Source: Desulfoluna spongiiphila (lineage in GTDB: Bacteria; Desulfobacterota; Desulfobacteria; Desulfobacterales; Desulfolunaceae). From it: a DNA stretch of 64,000 bases. Under the pieces are notes generated by a model, which worked only from the letters and a program-made list of their open reading frames with translations, was not told the origin of the DNA and ran no database searches. A program made the position numbers and the translations under genes. Numbering within the stretch: the stretch's first letter is position 1; every line of letters starts with the position of its first letter. The DNA is taken from contig NZ_FMUX01000018.1 in the NCBI RefSeq assembly GCF_900101345.1, positions 87,543 through 151,542 of the forward strand, in the 5' to 3' direction. Shown piece after piece: positions 43,142 through 51,258 of this stretch.

Positions 43142-44917
43142 ATGAAACCGCACCGCCTGGTGTCCCCGGTTTTTTTCGTCGTCCTCCTGTGCCTGCCGGT
43201 CGTCGCCCTTGCCCTGCCCGATGTCCCGGATGACCCGACCCTGGCCGCCACCAACAACACCATCACCGTCTCCTGGAAAACCGTGGCCGATGCCGACGGG
43301 TACACCGTCTTCTGGGGCGAAACCGAAACCGAGGTCACCAATGAAACCAACCCGCTGAAGCGAACCAACAGCGAGCTGGGGCTCACGGACCCGGTGGATG
43401 CAGATGTGGATGTGAGCTTCACCATAGGTGCCGCCTCCGGGGTCACCCTGGAGCCCGAAACCACGTACTACGTCGCCATCTCCACCTTTGAAAGCGACCG
43501 GGACAGCGCCCTCTCCGGCATCGAATCCGTCACCACGGATGCCGACCCCGAGGTGCCGTCCACTCCTGCCAACCTCACCCTGGACCTGCGAACCGATGCC
43601 AGCATCACCATAAGCTGGGACAAAGCCGCGGACTCCGACAATGTCACCGCCTATGCGGTCAGCGTGGAAAAACGCGTCGCAGGCGTCTTTCAAAGCGTCT
43701 CCCTCACACCGGATTCCCCCATCGACGTCAACGACCCCAAGGCCACCTTCTCCGGCCTCGATGCCGACACCCGCTACCGGTTCCGGGTAACGGCCACGAA
43801 CGCCCAGGGAAACTCCGACCCGTCGGCCTGGCTGGTGGTGGACACCTTTGCCGCAGGGCAGACACGGGACAACCTGGCCCCCGATACCCCCATCCTCTCC
43901 CAGGACGATCATCCCCCCGAGCTCCTGGAAAACCTCAGCGTGCGCGTCCTCTTTGACGGCAACAACGACGGCATGGCCGACCTGTCGGTCTACAGGGTGT
44001 ACTACGGCACAGACCCCGCCGCCCTTGTAAGCCAGCAGGATGTCGCTCCCGAAGACGATGCCGTCATCTCAGGCCTCACCGAAGACACCCACTACACCTT
44101 CCGGGTCTCCGCCATCGACACCAGCACCAACGAAGCCCCCCAATCCGACGGGAGCGTCTCCATCTTCGTGGAAGAGGTACACGCCCTCCTGGACGATCCG
44201 GAGACCTTTGAAGGGGGTTGCTTTGTCGACGCTTCCCAGGGCAGGGCCTCCCCACGCCCTCTTGCCGCCATTGCCCTGACCCTGTGCCTGGCCGTCCTGG
44301 GCTTTGCCGTCAGGCCCCGGGCCGTTGCGCTCCTCCTGGCCGTCCTTATGCTGCTCCTGCCCGTCACCGGCCACCCCCAGGACCCCAACACCATCGGCAT
44401 CAAGGCAGGCTTTCACCGCCTCACAGACGACCGTTACAGAGACATCTACGGTGAAAACGCCATCTCCGGCACCCTCTTCTACCAGAGAAAATTCCAGGGC
44501 CCCCTGGCAGCCTCCCTGGAAGCGGGCTACGTCAAACGCACCGGTACCAAACGCACGGATTCGGGCCAGGAGAGCAAGGCCGAAACCGAACTGATCCTTG
44601 TCCCCCTCACGGCAAGCCTCACCTGGGAAACCACCGTCACCCCGGAGGTCATTCTCTTTGCAGGCGGAGGGCTGGACTACTGGTACTACAGGGAGACAAG
44701 CGATACCCACAAGGTGGATGCGTGGGATGACGGGGACTACGGGGTGGCAGGGTACCACGGTCGTGCCGGCATCAAACTCTTCACCCGCGATCCCTATTTT
44801 GACAACAAAGCCGGTGTGATCTTCGAAACCGTCTACTCCGTCATCGACCGATTCGGCGACAACGCCATCGACCTGGGCGGCTGGACCTTCAACGCCGGTG
44901 TCTTCCATACCTTCTGA
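43142..44917 (+). CDS. Fibronectin type III protein fused to an outer-membrane barrel domain
   Basis: A 591-residue exported protein: a signal peptide (LVSPVFFVVLLCLPVVALA), then three fibronectin type III domains (about 25-140, 142-245, 255-350; note NTITVSWKTVADADGYTVFW and ASITISWDKAADSDNVTAY). At about 362-420 comes GGCFVDASQG, then two hydrophobic stretches separated by RPRA, resembling a C-terminal sorting signal followed by a second signal peptide (ALLLAVLMLLLPVTGHPQ). The last roughly 175 residues are strand-rich and end in F (NAGVFHTF), like an 8-strand OmpW-type barrel. It looks like two genes merged into one frame. Function unknown. GGAG lies 8 bp before the ATG. Confidence 0.78.
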   Translation: MKPHRLVSPVFFVVLLCLPVVALALPDVPDDPTLAATNNTITVSWKTVADADGYTVFWGETETEVTNETNPLKRTNSELGLTDPVDADVDVSFTIGAASGVTLEPETTYYVAISTFESDRDSALSGIESVTTDADPEVPSTPANLTLDLRTDASITISWDKAADSDNVTAYAVSVEKRVAGVFQSVSLTPDSPIDVNDPKATFSGLDADTRYRFRVTATNAQGNSDPSAWLVVDTFAAGQTRDNLAPDTPILSQDDHPPELLENLSVRVLFDGNNDGMADLSVYRVYYGTDPAALVSQQDVAPEDDAVISGLTEDTHYTFRVSAIDTSTNEAPQSDGSVSIFVEEVHALLDDPETFEGGCFVDASQGRASPRPLAAIALTLCLAVLGFAVRPRAVALLLAVLMLLLPVTGHPQDPNTIGIKAGFHRLTDDRYRDIYGENAISGTLFYQRKFQGPLAASLEAGYVKRTGTKRTDSGQESKAETELILVPLTASLTWETTVTPEVILFAGGGLDYWYYRETSDTHKVDAWDDGDYGVAGYHGRAGIKLFTRDPYFDNKAGVIFETVYSVIDRFGDNAIDLGGWTFNAGVFHTF

Positions 44918-44934
44918 CAGAAATAAGCAAAGGC

Positions 44935-45284
44935 GCCTCCGACGGCCCTGCCGGGGGCCAACCTTTTAAAAAGGTTGCCAAACAGGTTTCAAGCAATACA
45001 CTCGACTCGACATGGAATATAAGACGGGTGATGTGTACTCATAAAGCTCATTCACCATGAGGTTTCAAAGTATTTTACCTAAGCCACTCAGATTAAAACC
45101 AATTCTGACGAAGTGGCGACACCGTACCCTCACCCTGACAAACCTTGTGAGAATGCCGATAAAATCACCAGCTTTGATGGCGGGCGCAGTCCGTGACGAA
45201 CGCCATTGCGATTTGCCCTGAGGAACGAAGGGCGAGGCGCAATGGCAATCAGCTTTCGAGGTGGCTCACCTCGCCGCCGGAGGC
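44935..45284 (+). repeat. Interspersed hairpin repeat, copy 9 (ends 350 bp apart)
   Basis: Left part 44935-44990: GCCTCCGACGGCCCTGCC, then AACCTTTT/AAAAGGTT. Right part 45202-45284: large hairpin with perfect arms GCCATTGCG (45202-45210) and CGCAATGGC (45238-45246), the loop CCCTGAGGAACGAAGGG, CGAGGTG/CACCTCG and GCCGCCGGAGGC. About 210 bp of unrelated sequence lie between. The copy starts 17 bp after the FN3-barrel gene and ends 24 bp from the fdhD stop. Confidence 0.75.
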
Positions 45285-45308
45285 GCTTTTTCAGTCACTT
45301 TGATACCG

Positions 45309-46115
45309 TTATTCTGGAGATTGAGTCTGGATTCGATGGGGGTGGGTATACACAAAAAGCCCTTCGCCCCGGGCAAGGGAGCAGAGGGTGATGCCGAGGC
45401 CTTCGGCCAGTTCCACGGCAAGGGCGGTGGGGCGGGAGACGGCTGCGATGATGGCGATACCGGCGCGGGCGGCCTTCTGGACCATCTCGTAGCTGATGCG
45501 GGAAGAGAGGACAAGGAAACGGGCCTCGCCCAGGGAGTCCTGGAGGAAAAGCTTGCCCACGGCCTTGTCCAGGGCGTTGTGGCGGCCTGCGTCTTCGGCC
45601 ACCGAGAGGATCTCTCCGGTGCCATGGGCCAGGGCCGCGGCGTGGGAGGCGCGGGTGATCTCTCGCAGGGGCTGGTGGGTGCCGAGCGCATCAAGGGCGT
45701 TGCTGACGACCTCAAAGGCCACGGGCGAGGCGTCCACCGTGGAGGTGACCTGACGCAGGTCGTCGATGAGCTCCTTGCCGCAGATGCCGCAGCTTGTCTG
45801 GCTGATAAAGCCCCGACGGTCCAGGATCTCTGGAACTCTTTCGCTGCGTTCGGGGGTCAGGGTCACGGTGACCACGTTGACGTCTTCATCGCAGAAGGCC
45901 AGGGTGCCGAAATCAGCCACGGCATCCACGATGCCCTCCCCCAGGCAAAACCCGGCCACATGGGCAATCTCATCGCCCGGGGTGCGCATCACCACGGTGT
46001 AGGGGTTGCCCTGCACGCGGATGGAGAGGGGCTCTTCCGCCAGGAGCTCCTGGGTGGTTTCCCGCACCTCGCCGGTCACGATGTGACGAATCCGCTGCGT
46101 GCTGTGACTCTTCAT
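45309..46115 (-). CDS. fdhD: Formate dehydrogenase accessory sulfurtransferase FdhD
   Basis: A 268-residue protein of the FdhD/NarQ family. It carries sulfur from IscS to the molybdenum/tungsten cofactor of formate dehydrogenase. The functional CXXC is in TSCGICGKELI; VAGFCLGEGIV and VAEDAGRHNALDKAVG are family blocks. It stands alone on the minus strand; no formate dehydrogenase gene is in the window. Confidence 0.94.
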   Translation of the reverse strand: MKSHSTQRIRHIVTGEVRETTQELLAEEPLSIRVQGNPYTVVMRTPGDEIAHVAGFCLGEGIVDAVADFGTLAFCDEDVNVVTVTLTPERSERVPEILDRRGFISQTSCGICGKELIDDLRQVTSTVDASPVAFEVVSNALDALGTHQPLREITRASHAAALAHGTGEILSVAEDAGRHNALDKAVGKLFLQDSLGEARFLVLSSRISYEMVQKAARAGIAIIAAVSRPTALAVELAEGLGITLCSLARGEGLFVYTHPHRIQTQSPE

Positions 46116-46185
46116 GGCCCCGTCCTTAAATTAATAAAATACCCCCAAAAAACGCCTTCCCCATGGTTAAGACCGGTGGAAAACA

Positions 46186-46278
46186 GCCTCCGGCGGCAAG
46201 GTGTGCCACCTTGAAAGCAGGTTGCCAATGCGCTTTCCCCTCGTTCCTCGGGGAAAATCACATGCACCTTTCATTCAG
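46186..46278 (-). repeat. Interspersed hairpin repeat, copy 10 (partial)
   Basis: Holds GCCTCCGGCGGC, AAGGTG/CACCTT and the large hairpin with TTTCCCC/GGGGAAA around TCGTTCCTC, then stops near the TTCAG dyad. The AAACTTTT module and the other end are missing. The flank at 46150 keeps part of the left extension (GCCTTCCCCATGGTTAAG). Confidence 0.75.
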
Positions 46279-46345
46279 GGTATGTTGAAATCATCTTGCT
46301 GCATCAATCTATTAATCAGGTTACCCCCCATGGAGGTACCACGAA

Positions 46346-47149
46346 TCAGGACCCTGCGGTGAGCCCACGGTTCCCGGCTCGCCGGGCCTTTCCACCGGCC
46401 ACGGTGGTCTCCGTTGCACACACATGCTCTTCCACATGGGAGCCGATGAGCTGCCGGACCATCTCTGCTGTCTCTTCCACAGAGAGGTGGGCGTAGGCCT
46501 CATAGGGGATCTCGTCCAGGATCTCAATGTCCAGGTGGTGCTTTCCGTGGAAATTCATGCTGTGCTTGGGCAGGGCCTTGCGGGTCCCGTTGATGGCGAT
46601 GGGCAAAATGGGCAGCTTCAGATCATGGGCCAGGATGAACGCACCGGGCTTAAAGGGCCTCAGATGCCCGTCGAAGGAGCGGGTCCCCTCCGGGAAAAAG
46701 TAGACGGAGGCACCCTGTTTCAAGGTCTTCTCGCAGACGTCCATCATCTCGGCGATGCTCTCTTTGTCCCCCCGCTTCAACCGGATATACCGGTTCATCA
46801 CCATGTTCCATCCCACAAAAGGCACCTTGAATATCTCGGCCTTGGAGACCCACTTAAAGGGAAAAAACAGGGTAAAAGCCGCCAGGATATCAAGCTGGGA
46901 CTGATGGTTGGAGACCACCATGTAGGTTTTCTTCCAATCCACCTTATGGCGCCCCTTGGTGGCAATGCGCCAGGCTGGCATGGTCCAGATATAAACCGAG
47001 GCCCAGAAGCAGGAGTAAAGGTGAAGCACCACAAGCCGCTTGTCAAAGAGGCGTGTCACCAACCAGATAAGCACCGCGCCCAGATAAAAAAAGACGCAGG
47101 TGATGCCGATGTAAGCCAGAAACAAAGTGGAAATCAATCGATTCAACAT
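46346..47149 (-). CDS. plsC: 1-acyl-sn-glycerol-3-phosphate acyltransferase (PlsC-like)
   Basis: A 267-residue membrane enzyme making phosphatidic acid. An N-terminal helix region (about 5-60) precedes the catalytic HX4D in VVSNHQSQLDIL. The acceptor-binding FFPEGTRSFDGHLRPFKPGA and PILPIAINGTRKALPK follow. All blocks of the PlsC family are present at the usual length. Confidence 0.92.
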   Translation of the reverse strand: MLNRLISTLFLAYIGITCVFFYLGAVLIWLVTRLFDKRLVVLHLYSCFWASVYIWTMPAWRIATKGRHKVDWKKTYMVVSNHQSQLDILAAFTLFFPFKWVSKAEIFKVPFVGWNMVMNRYIRLKRGDKESIAEMMDVCEKTLKQGASVYFFPEGTRSFDGHLRPFKPGAFILAHDLKLPILPIAINGTRKALPKHSMNFHGKHHLDIEILDEIPYEAYAHLSVEETAEMVRQLIGSHVEEHVCATETTVAGGKARRAGNRGLTAGS

Positions 47150-47431
47150 GAGGATTCGGTCCCTTTTTCATCAATGTCTATTTTGTGAAACCGTCGTTCT
47201 ATTTGTGGCACAAAGTGATCTTTATTTCAAGGAGTCTGCTCTGAATCTCGTTTCATTGATCGCCCTCTCCATGCTATGAAGAAAACAAACTTTTTTATTT
47301 CGCAAGGGGCCCTGACCAGCAAAGGTTCCCCCCTTCATCCAAACACAACCAGAATCTGTGCGATACCCCTTCCAAAACAAGCGGAGTGTGCGTATCCATG
47401 GTGACGATATCGCAACCTGTGAGGAGGCAAT

Positions 47432-48295
47432 ATGGCGGTCCAGTGGTATCCCGGCCATATGAAAAAAGCGAGCGATGAAATTCGCGACGCATTAAAAAAA
47501 GTGGATGTGGTCATCGAGATCATCGACGCCCGCATCCCCGTATCCAGTTCCAACCCCATGCTCAAGGAGCTTAAAGGGGCCAAGCCGTGCGTCAAGGTCC
47601 TGAACAAAAAAGACCTCGCCGACCCGGCGGTCACCACCCGCTGGATCCAGGCCATGGAAAAAGAGGAGAATACCCGGGCCATTGCCATTGAAGCCCTGAA
47701 AAAAAAGGACGTGGACAAGGTAAAAGCCCTTGCCGCGTCCCTGGCCCCGTCCGACTTGAAACGCGGGGTTCGAGCCCTGGTGGTGGGCATTCCCAACGTG
47801 GGAAAATCCACCTTTATCAATACCCTGGCAGGCCGTAAGGTGGCCAAGACCGGGGACGAACCAGCCGTCACAAGGCACCAGCAGCACGTCCGCATCGACG
47901 GCGGTCGCCAGGGCTTTGACATCGCCGACACCCCCGGGGTGCTCTGGCCAAACCTCGCAGACCATCGGGGCGGCGTCCGCTTAGGGGCCACCGGCGCGGT
48001 GCGGGACACCGCCCTGGACTACCTGGAAGTAGCCCCCCAGGCCGTGGTGGACCTGCTCACCCACTACCGGGAACTGCTGGTGGGACGCTACAAGCTCAAA
48101 GTGGTCCCTGAAGAGGGCCTGGAGCTCCTGGCTGAAATCGGAAAGAAACGGGGCTGCCTGCGAAAAGGCGGGGTGGTGGACATGCACAAGGCCGCTGAAA
48201 TCGTCTGCAAGGAGATCAAAGCCGGCGACCTCGGACGCATTTCCCTGGATTGGCCCGAAGATTACCCAAATAAAGAAAACACGGCTGATGACTAA
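47432..48295 (+). CDS. ylqF: Ribosome biogenesis GTPase YlqF (RbgA)
   Basis: A 287-residue circularly permuted GTPase needed for late assembly of the 50S subunit. The motif order is G4 (VLNKKDL), then G1 (GIPNVGKSTF), then G3 (DTPGVLWP), as expected for this family. The N-terminus QWYPGHMKKA is diagnostic. GAGGAGG? is seen as GTGAGGAGGCAAT before the ATG. It is the only gene of its transcript as far as visible. Confidence 0.95.
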   Translation: MAVQWYPGHMKKASDEIRDALKKVDVVIEIIDARIPVSSSNPMLKELKGAKPCVKVLNKKDLADPAVTTRWIQAMEKEENTRAIAIEALKKKDVDKVKALAASLAPSDLKRGVRALVVGIPNVGKSTFINTLAGRKVAKTGDEPAVTRHQQHVRIDGGRQGFDIADTPGVLWPNLADHRGGVRLGATGAVRDTALDYLEVAPQAVVDLLTHYRELLVGRYKLKVVPEEGLELLAEIGKKRGCLRKGGVVDMHKAAEIVCKEIKAGDLGRISLDWPEDYPNKENTADD

Positions 48296-48629
48296 AACGT
48301 TCGGCCAGCAATAGTAAAACCAAGGCCAGCAAAGGATTCCATAGCAAAGATCCATGCAAGATCAGCATGCGATCTCTGAACCTTATGCCGATAACCGATT
48401 GACAAACAGCTGACAACTCATTTAGATATACTGGAGTGGAAAAAAGATATCACAATTGTTCATGGTCCGAGCCCGGAACGGTGAGCGATTGGATAAATCC
48501 AGTGTATTATTAAGTGATACGCCTGAAGCACAAGGCGCCTGCATCCATAATCGGTTTGGTAATATGTGTCCGAGCCCCAGCGAATCATTTCTTCTTATCC
48601 ACAGATAGAGATGTACAACTTTAGGACCT
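48296..48629. other. Gene-free stretch before the PilZ gene
   Basis: No convincing frame or terminator. It is AT-richer than the genes. It contains a weak inverted pair, ACGCCTGAAGCACAAGGCGC, near 48520. Promoter elements for the PilZ gene probably lie here but are not clear. Confidence 0.4.
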
Positions 48630-49088
48630 ATGGAAAAACGATCCAAAGTAAAAAGAGAGATGTCCCTGTCTGAAGCGACCTCACGCCTGATTTCCCATAT
48701 CCTTAAAATGGGCCAGGGAGAAATCATGGACCTTCTGGAGCTTGTTGAGAAAAAAAATTTCGAGAAGAAAAGAAAGTCCCCGCGGTTCGAATACTATGGC
48801 GAGGCCGTCTATGTGGTGAAGGGAAGGGCATACACAGGGTTTATCAAAAACATCAGCACCGAAGGGGTGTTCATCGATACCCCGGACGTGGCCGATGCCG
48901 GAGAGAAGATCATCCTCTCCTTTGAACTGCCCGAAGGTGAACACATCCGTATTTCCGGCACCGTGGTCCGAGGTGAAGGCACCGGCTTTGCCGTCTCCTT
49001 TGACCGCACCATCGACGGGAACCTCTCCCGCCTCAAGCGCCCCGCAGCAGAACCCGAAGCTGCCGGGCAGTTAAGCCGAGGCAAATAA
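48630..49088 (+). CDS. PilZ domain protein (c-di-GMP receptor)
   Basis: A 152-residue protein. An N-terminal helical region of about 50 residues precedes a PilZ domain (about 48-135). The c-di-GMP ligands are visible: an RxxxR-like KRKSPRFEY and NISTEGVFI (D/NxSxxG). It is expected to couple cyclic-di-GMP to motility or surface behaviour. The target is unknown. A strong terminator follows 28 bp after the stop. Confidence 0.9.
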   Translation: MEKRSKVKREMSLSEATSRLISHILKMGQGEIMDLLELVEKKNFEKKRKSPRFEYYGEAVYVVKGRAYTGFIKNISTEGVFIDTPDVADAGEKIILSFELPEGEHIRISGTVVRGEGTGFAVSFDRTIDGNLSRLKRPAAEPEAAGQLSRGK

Positions 49089-49116
49089 CGCGCTGCCGGA
49101 CCACATGATAAAAAAC

Positions 49117-49149
49117 AAAAAGGCCCGCCGAACAGGCGGGCCTTTTTTT
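49117..49149. terminator. Bidirectional intrinsic terminator
   Basis: AAAAAGGCCCGCC, loop GAACA, then GGCGGGCC with a 7-T run; the A-run on the left serves the minus strand. It serves both the PilZ gene and the convergent lysC. Confidence 0.93.
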
Positions 49150-49182
49150 ATTCATCATCCCCCAGGGGAAACAGCGTGCGGG

Positions 49183-50400
49183 CTACAGCTCATCAAGGGA
49201 GAAGGCGTCGTGGAGGATACGCACGGCCAGCTCGGCGTAACGCTCGTCGATAACGCAGGAGATGCGGATCTCACTGGTGGTGATCAGGCGGATGTTGATG
49301 TTCTCATCGGCCAGGGCCTGGAACATGCGGGACGCCACACCGGAATGGTTCTTCATGCCCACACCGATGACGGACACCTTGGCGATGTCGTCGGCCACGA
49401 GGACCTCTTTGCCACCAAGCTCTTCGGCCACACGACGGGTGATCTCAATGGCTTCCTGGTAGTCGGTCTTGGTCACGGTGAAGGTGAGGTCGGTCTCGCC
49501 ACCGGATCGGGTGTTCTGGATGATCATGTCCACCTGGATGCCGGATGCGGCCAGGGGGGAGAAAATCTTAGCGGAAACACCGGGCTGGTCAGGGACCTTC
49601 TTGACGGTGATGCGTGCTTCGTTTTTATCTAAGGTGACGCCGGAGACGACAAGCTGCTCCATGCCGGAATCTTCGTTGACAACCATGGTCCCTTCCTCCT
49701 CATTGAAAGATGATCTAACGTGAATCGGCACGTTGTATTTCTTGGCAAACCCCACGGAACGAATCTGGAGGACCTTGGCCCCCAGGCTTGCCATTTCGAG
49801 CATCTCGTCGTAGGAGATTCTCTCGAGTTTTCTTGCCTTGTCGCAAATCCGGGGATCGGTGGTGTAGATCCCGTCCACGTCGGTATAAATCTCACACGCG
49901 TCGGCGTTCACCGCCGCGGCGATGGCAACGGCCGAGGTATCGGAACCGCCGCGCCCCAGGGTGGTGATGTTGCCGTCGCAGTCCATGCCCTGAAAGCCTG
50001 CCACCACGACGATCTTCTTCTCATCCAGCAGACGTTTGATGCGATTCGCACCAATGCGCATGATCCGGGCCTTACCGGCTCCGTTGTCCGTCTGGATCTC
50101 AGCCTGGAACCCGAGGAGAGACTCGGCCTTGTAGCCCATCGCCTGAAGGGTCATGGACATCAGGGAAACCGTTGTCTGCTCGCCGGTGGAGAGGAGGACG
50201 TCCATCTCCCGCTTGCAGGGCTTGCTTGAGGCCTGATGGGCCATCTCAATCAATCTGTCGGTCACGCCGCTCATGGCTGAAAGCACCACCACCACGTCGT
50301 TCCCCTCGTCGTAGGACTTGGCAACGCGCTTGGCCACATTGTGGATGCGCTCCAGGTCCCCGACGGATGTACCGCCATATTTTTGTACGATCAGTGCCAT
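49183..50400 (-). CDS. lysC: Aspartate kinase
   Basis: A 405-residue enzyme catalysing the first step to lysine, threonine and methionine. The N-terminal kinase domain begins MALIVQKYGGTSVGDLERI and contains GRGGSDTSAVAIAAAV. Two ACT domains at the C-terminus (about 265-405) give feedback control, with VIGVGMKNHSGVASRMF and EIRISCVID. It follows tsaE on the same strand with a 46-bp gap; no lysine riboswitch fits in that gap. Confidence 0.96.
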   Translation of the reverse strand: MALIVQKYGGTSVGDLERIHNVAKRVAKSYDEGNDVVVVLSAMSGVTDRLIEMAHQASSKPCKREMDVLLSTGEQTTVSLMSMTLQAMGYKAESLLGFQAEIQTDNGAGKARIMRIGANRIKRLLDEKKIVVVAGFQGMDCDGNITTLGRGGSDTSAVAIAAAVNADACEIYTDVDGIYTTDPRICDKARKLERISYDEMLEMASLGAKVLQIRSVGFAKKYNVPIHVRSSFNEEEGTMVVNEDSGMEQLVVSGVTLDKNEARITVKKVPDQPGVSAKIFSPLAASGIQVDMIIQNTRSGGETDLTFTVTKTDYQEAIEITRRVAEELGGKEVLVADDIAKVSVIGVGMKNHSGVASRMFQALADENINIRLITTSEIRISCVIDERYAELAVRILHDAFSLDEL

Positions 50401-50446
50401 TGTGTCTCCATAATGTATAAAGCCGTATACGTTTCAGGGTCTTGTA

Positions 50447-50944
50447 TCAGAATTGTTCTTTCAAGTCCACATCCGGGTGCAAACACCGCATCGTAATCAC
50501 GCGCTCATCCGGCCCTTCTTCATTCATGGTGATGACCAGGTCCGTGCCGAGTTCGGCATCATCGGACCGCTCGGGCCACTCCACCACGATGACGCCCCCC
50601 TGCTGCTGCATGTCCCGATACCCGATCTCTTCGAGTTCATCCCCCCCGCCCAGCCGGTACAGGTCGAGGTGGAACAGAGGCAGGCGCCCCGGATACTCAT
50701 TGACGATGGTGTAGGTGGGGCTGGTGACAGGATACGCCTCGTCCACCCCCAGCCCGCGGGCAAGACCCCGGGCAAAACAGGTCTTGCCGCTGCCCAGGTC
50801 CCCTGCAAGGGTCAACACCAGGGGGCCGCTCACGGCACAGCCCATGAGGCGTCCCACCTCTTCGGTCTCTTCGGTGGAGGCCGTGGTAAGGACCACGCGG
50901 CCTGCGGCGAGCAACTCGCCGATGTACGATGAATGTTGGGTCAT
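50447..50944 (-). CDS. tsaE: tRNA threonylcarbamoyladenosine biosynthesis ATPase TsaE
   Basis: A protein of 165 residues from the ATG at 50944 (in-frame starts at 50956 and further upstream exist, none with a clear ribosome-binding site). Walker A is LAGDLGSGKTCFARGLARG; SPTYTIVNEY and LFHLDLYRLGG are family blocks. TsaE works with TsaB and TsaD to make t6A at position 37 of tRNAs. It lies between nnrDE and lysC on the minus strand. Confidence 0.92.
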   Translation of the reverse strand: MTQHSSYIGELLAAGRVVLTTASTEETEEVGRLMGCAVSGPLVLTLAGDLGSGKTCFARGLARGLGVDEAYPVTSPTYTIVNEYPGRLPLFHLDLYRLGGGDELEEIGYRDMQQQGGVIVVEWPERSDDAELGTDLVITMNEEGPDERVITMRCLHPDVDLKEQF

Positions 50945-51008
50945 TGATTCTGCCATGCTGCGGCGCATCACCGGCCGCCGGGTCAAAAGATTGAAGGGTC
51001 AAAAAACC

Positions 51009-51253
51009 AAAAAAAATGCCTTCTATGATTAATGTCTGATGAATCACAGGGTCAAGAGGGCTCAGGAAAAAACAAAAGCAATGCCTCCGGCGGCGAGGTG
51101 AGCCACCTCGAAAGCAGGTTGCGAATGCGCTTTTCCCTTCGGTCCTCAGGGAAAATCACATTCGCTATCGATTTTGATTGGTCTGAGTCTGTTTTTTAAA
51201 GCCTGTTTATTAAACTTTTTAAAAGTTTGGCCCCCGGCAGGGCCGCCGGAGGC
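51009..51253 (-). repeat. Interspersed hairpin repeat, copy 11 (longest form)
   Basis: Core 51083-51253 from GCCTCCGGCGGC to GCCGCCGGAGGC. The 75-bp left extension (CCTTCTATGATTAATGTCTG onward, ending AGGAAAAAACAAAAGCAAT) matches the one at 25831-25900. It ends 5 bp from the nnrDE stop and starts 65 bp upstream of tsaE, so it separates the two genes. Confidence 0.9.
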
Positions 51254-51258
51254 GCGTT

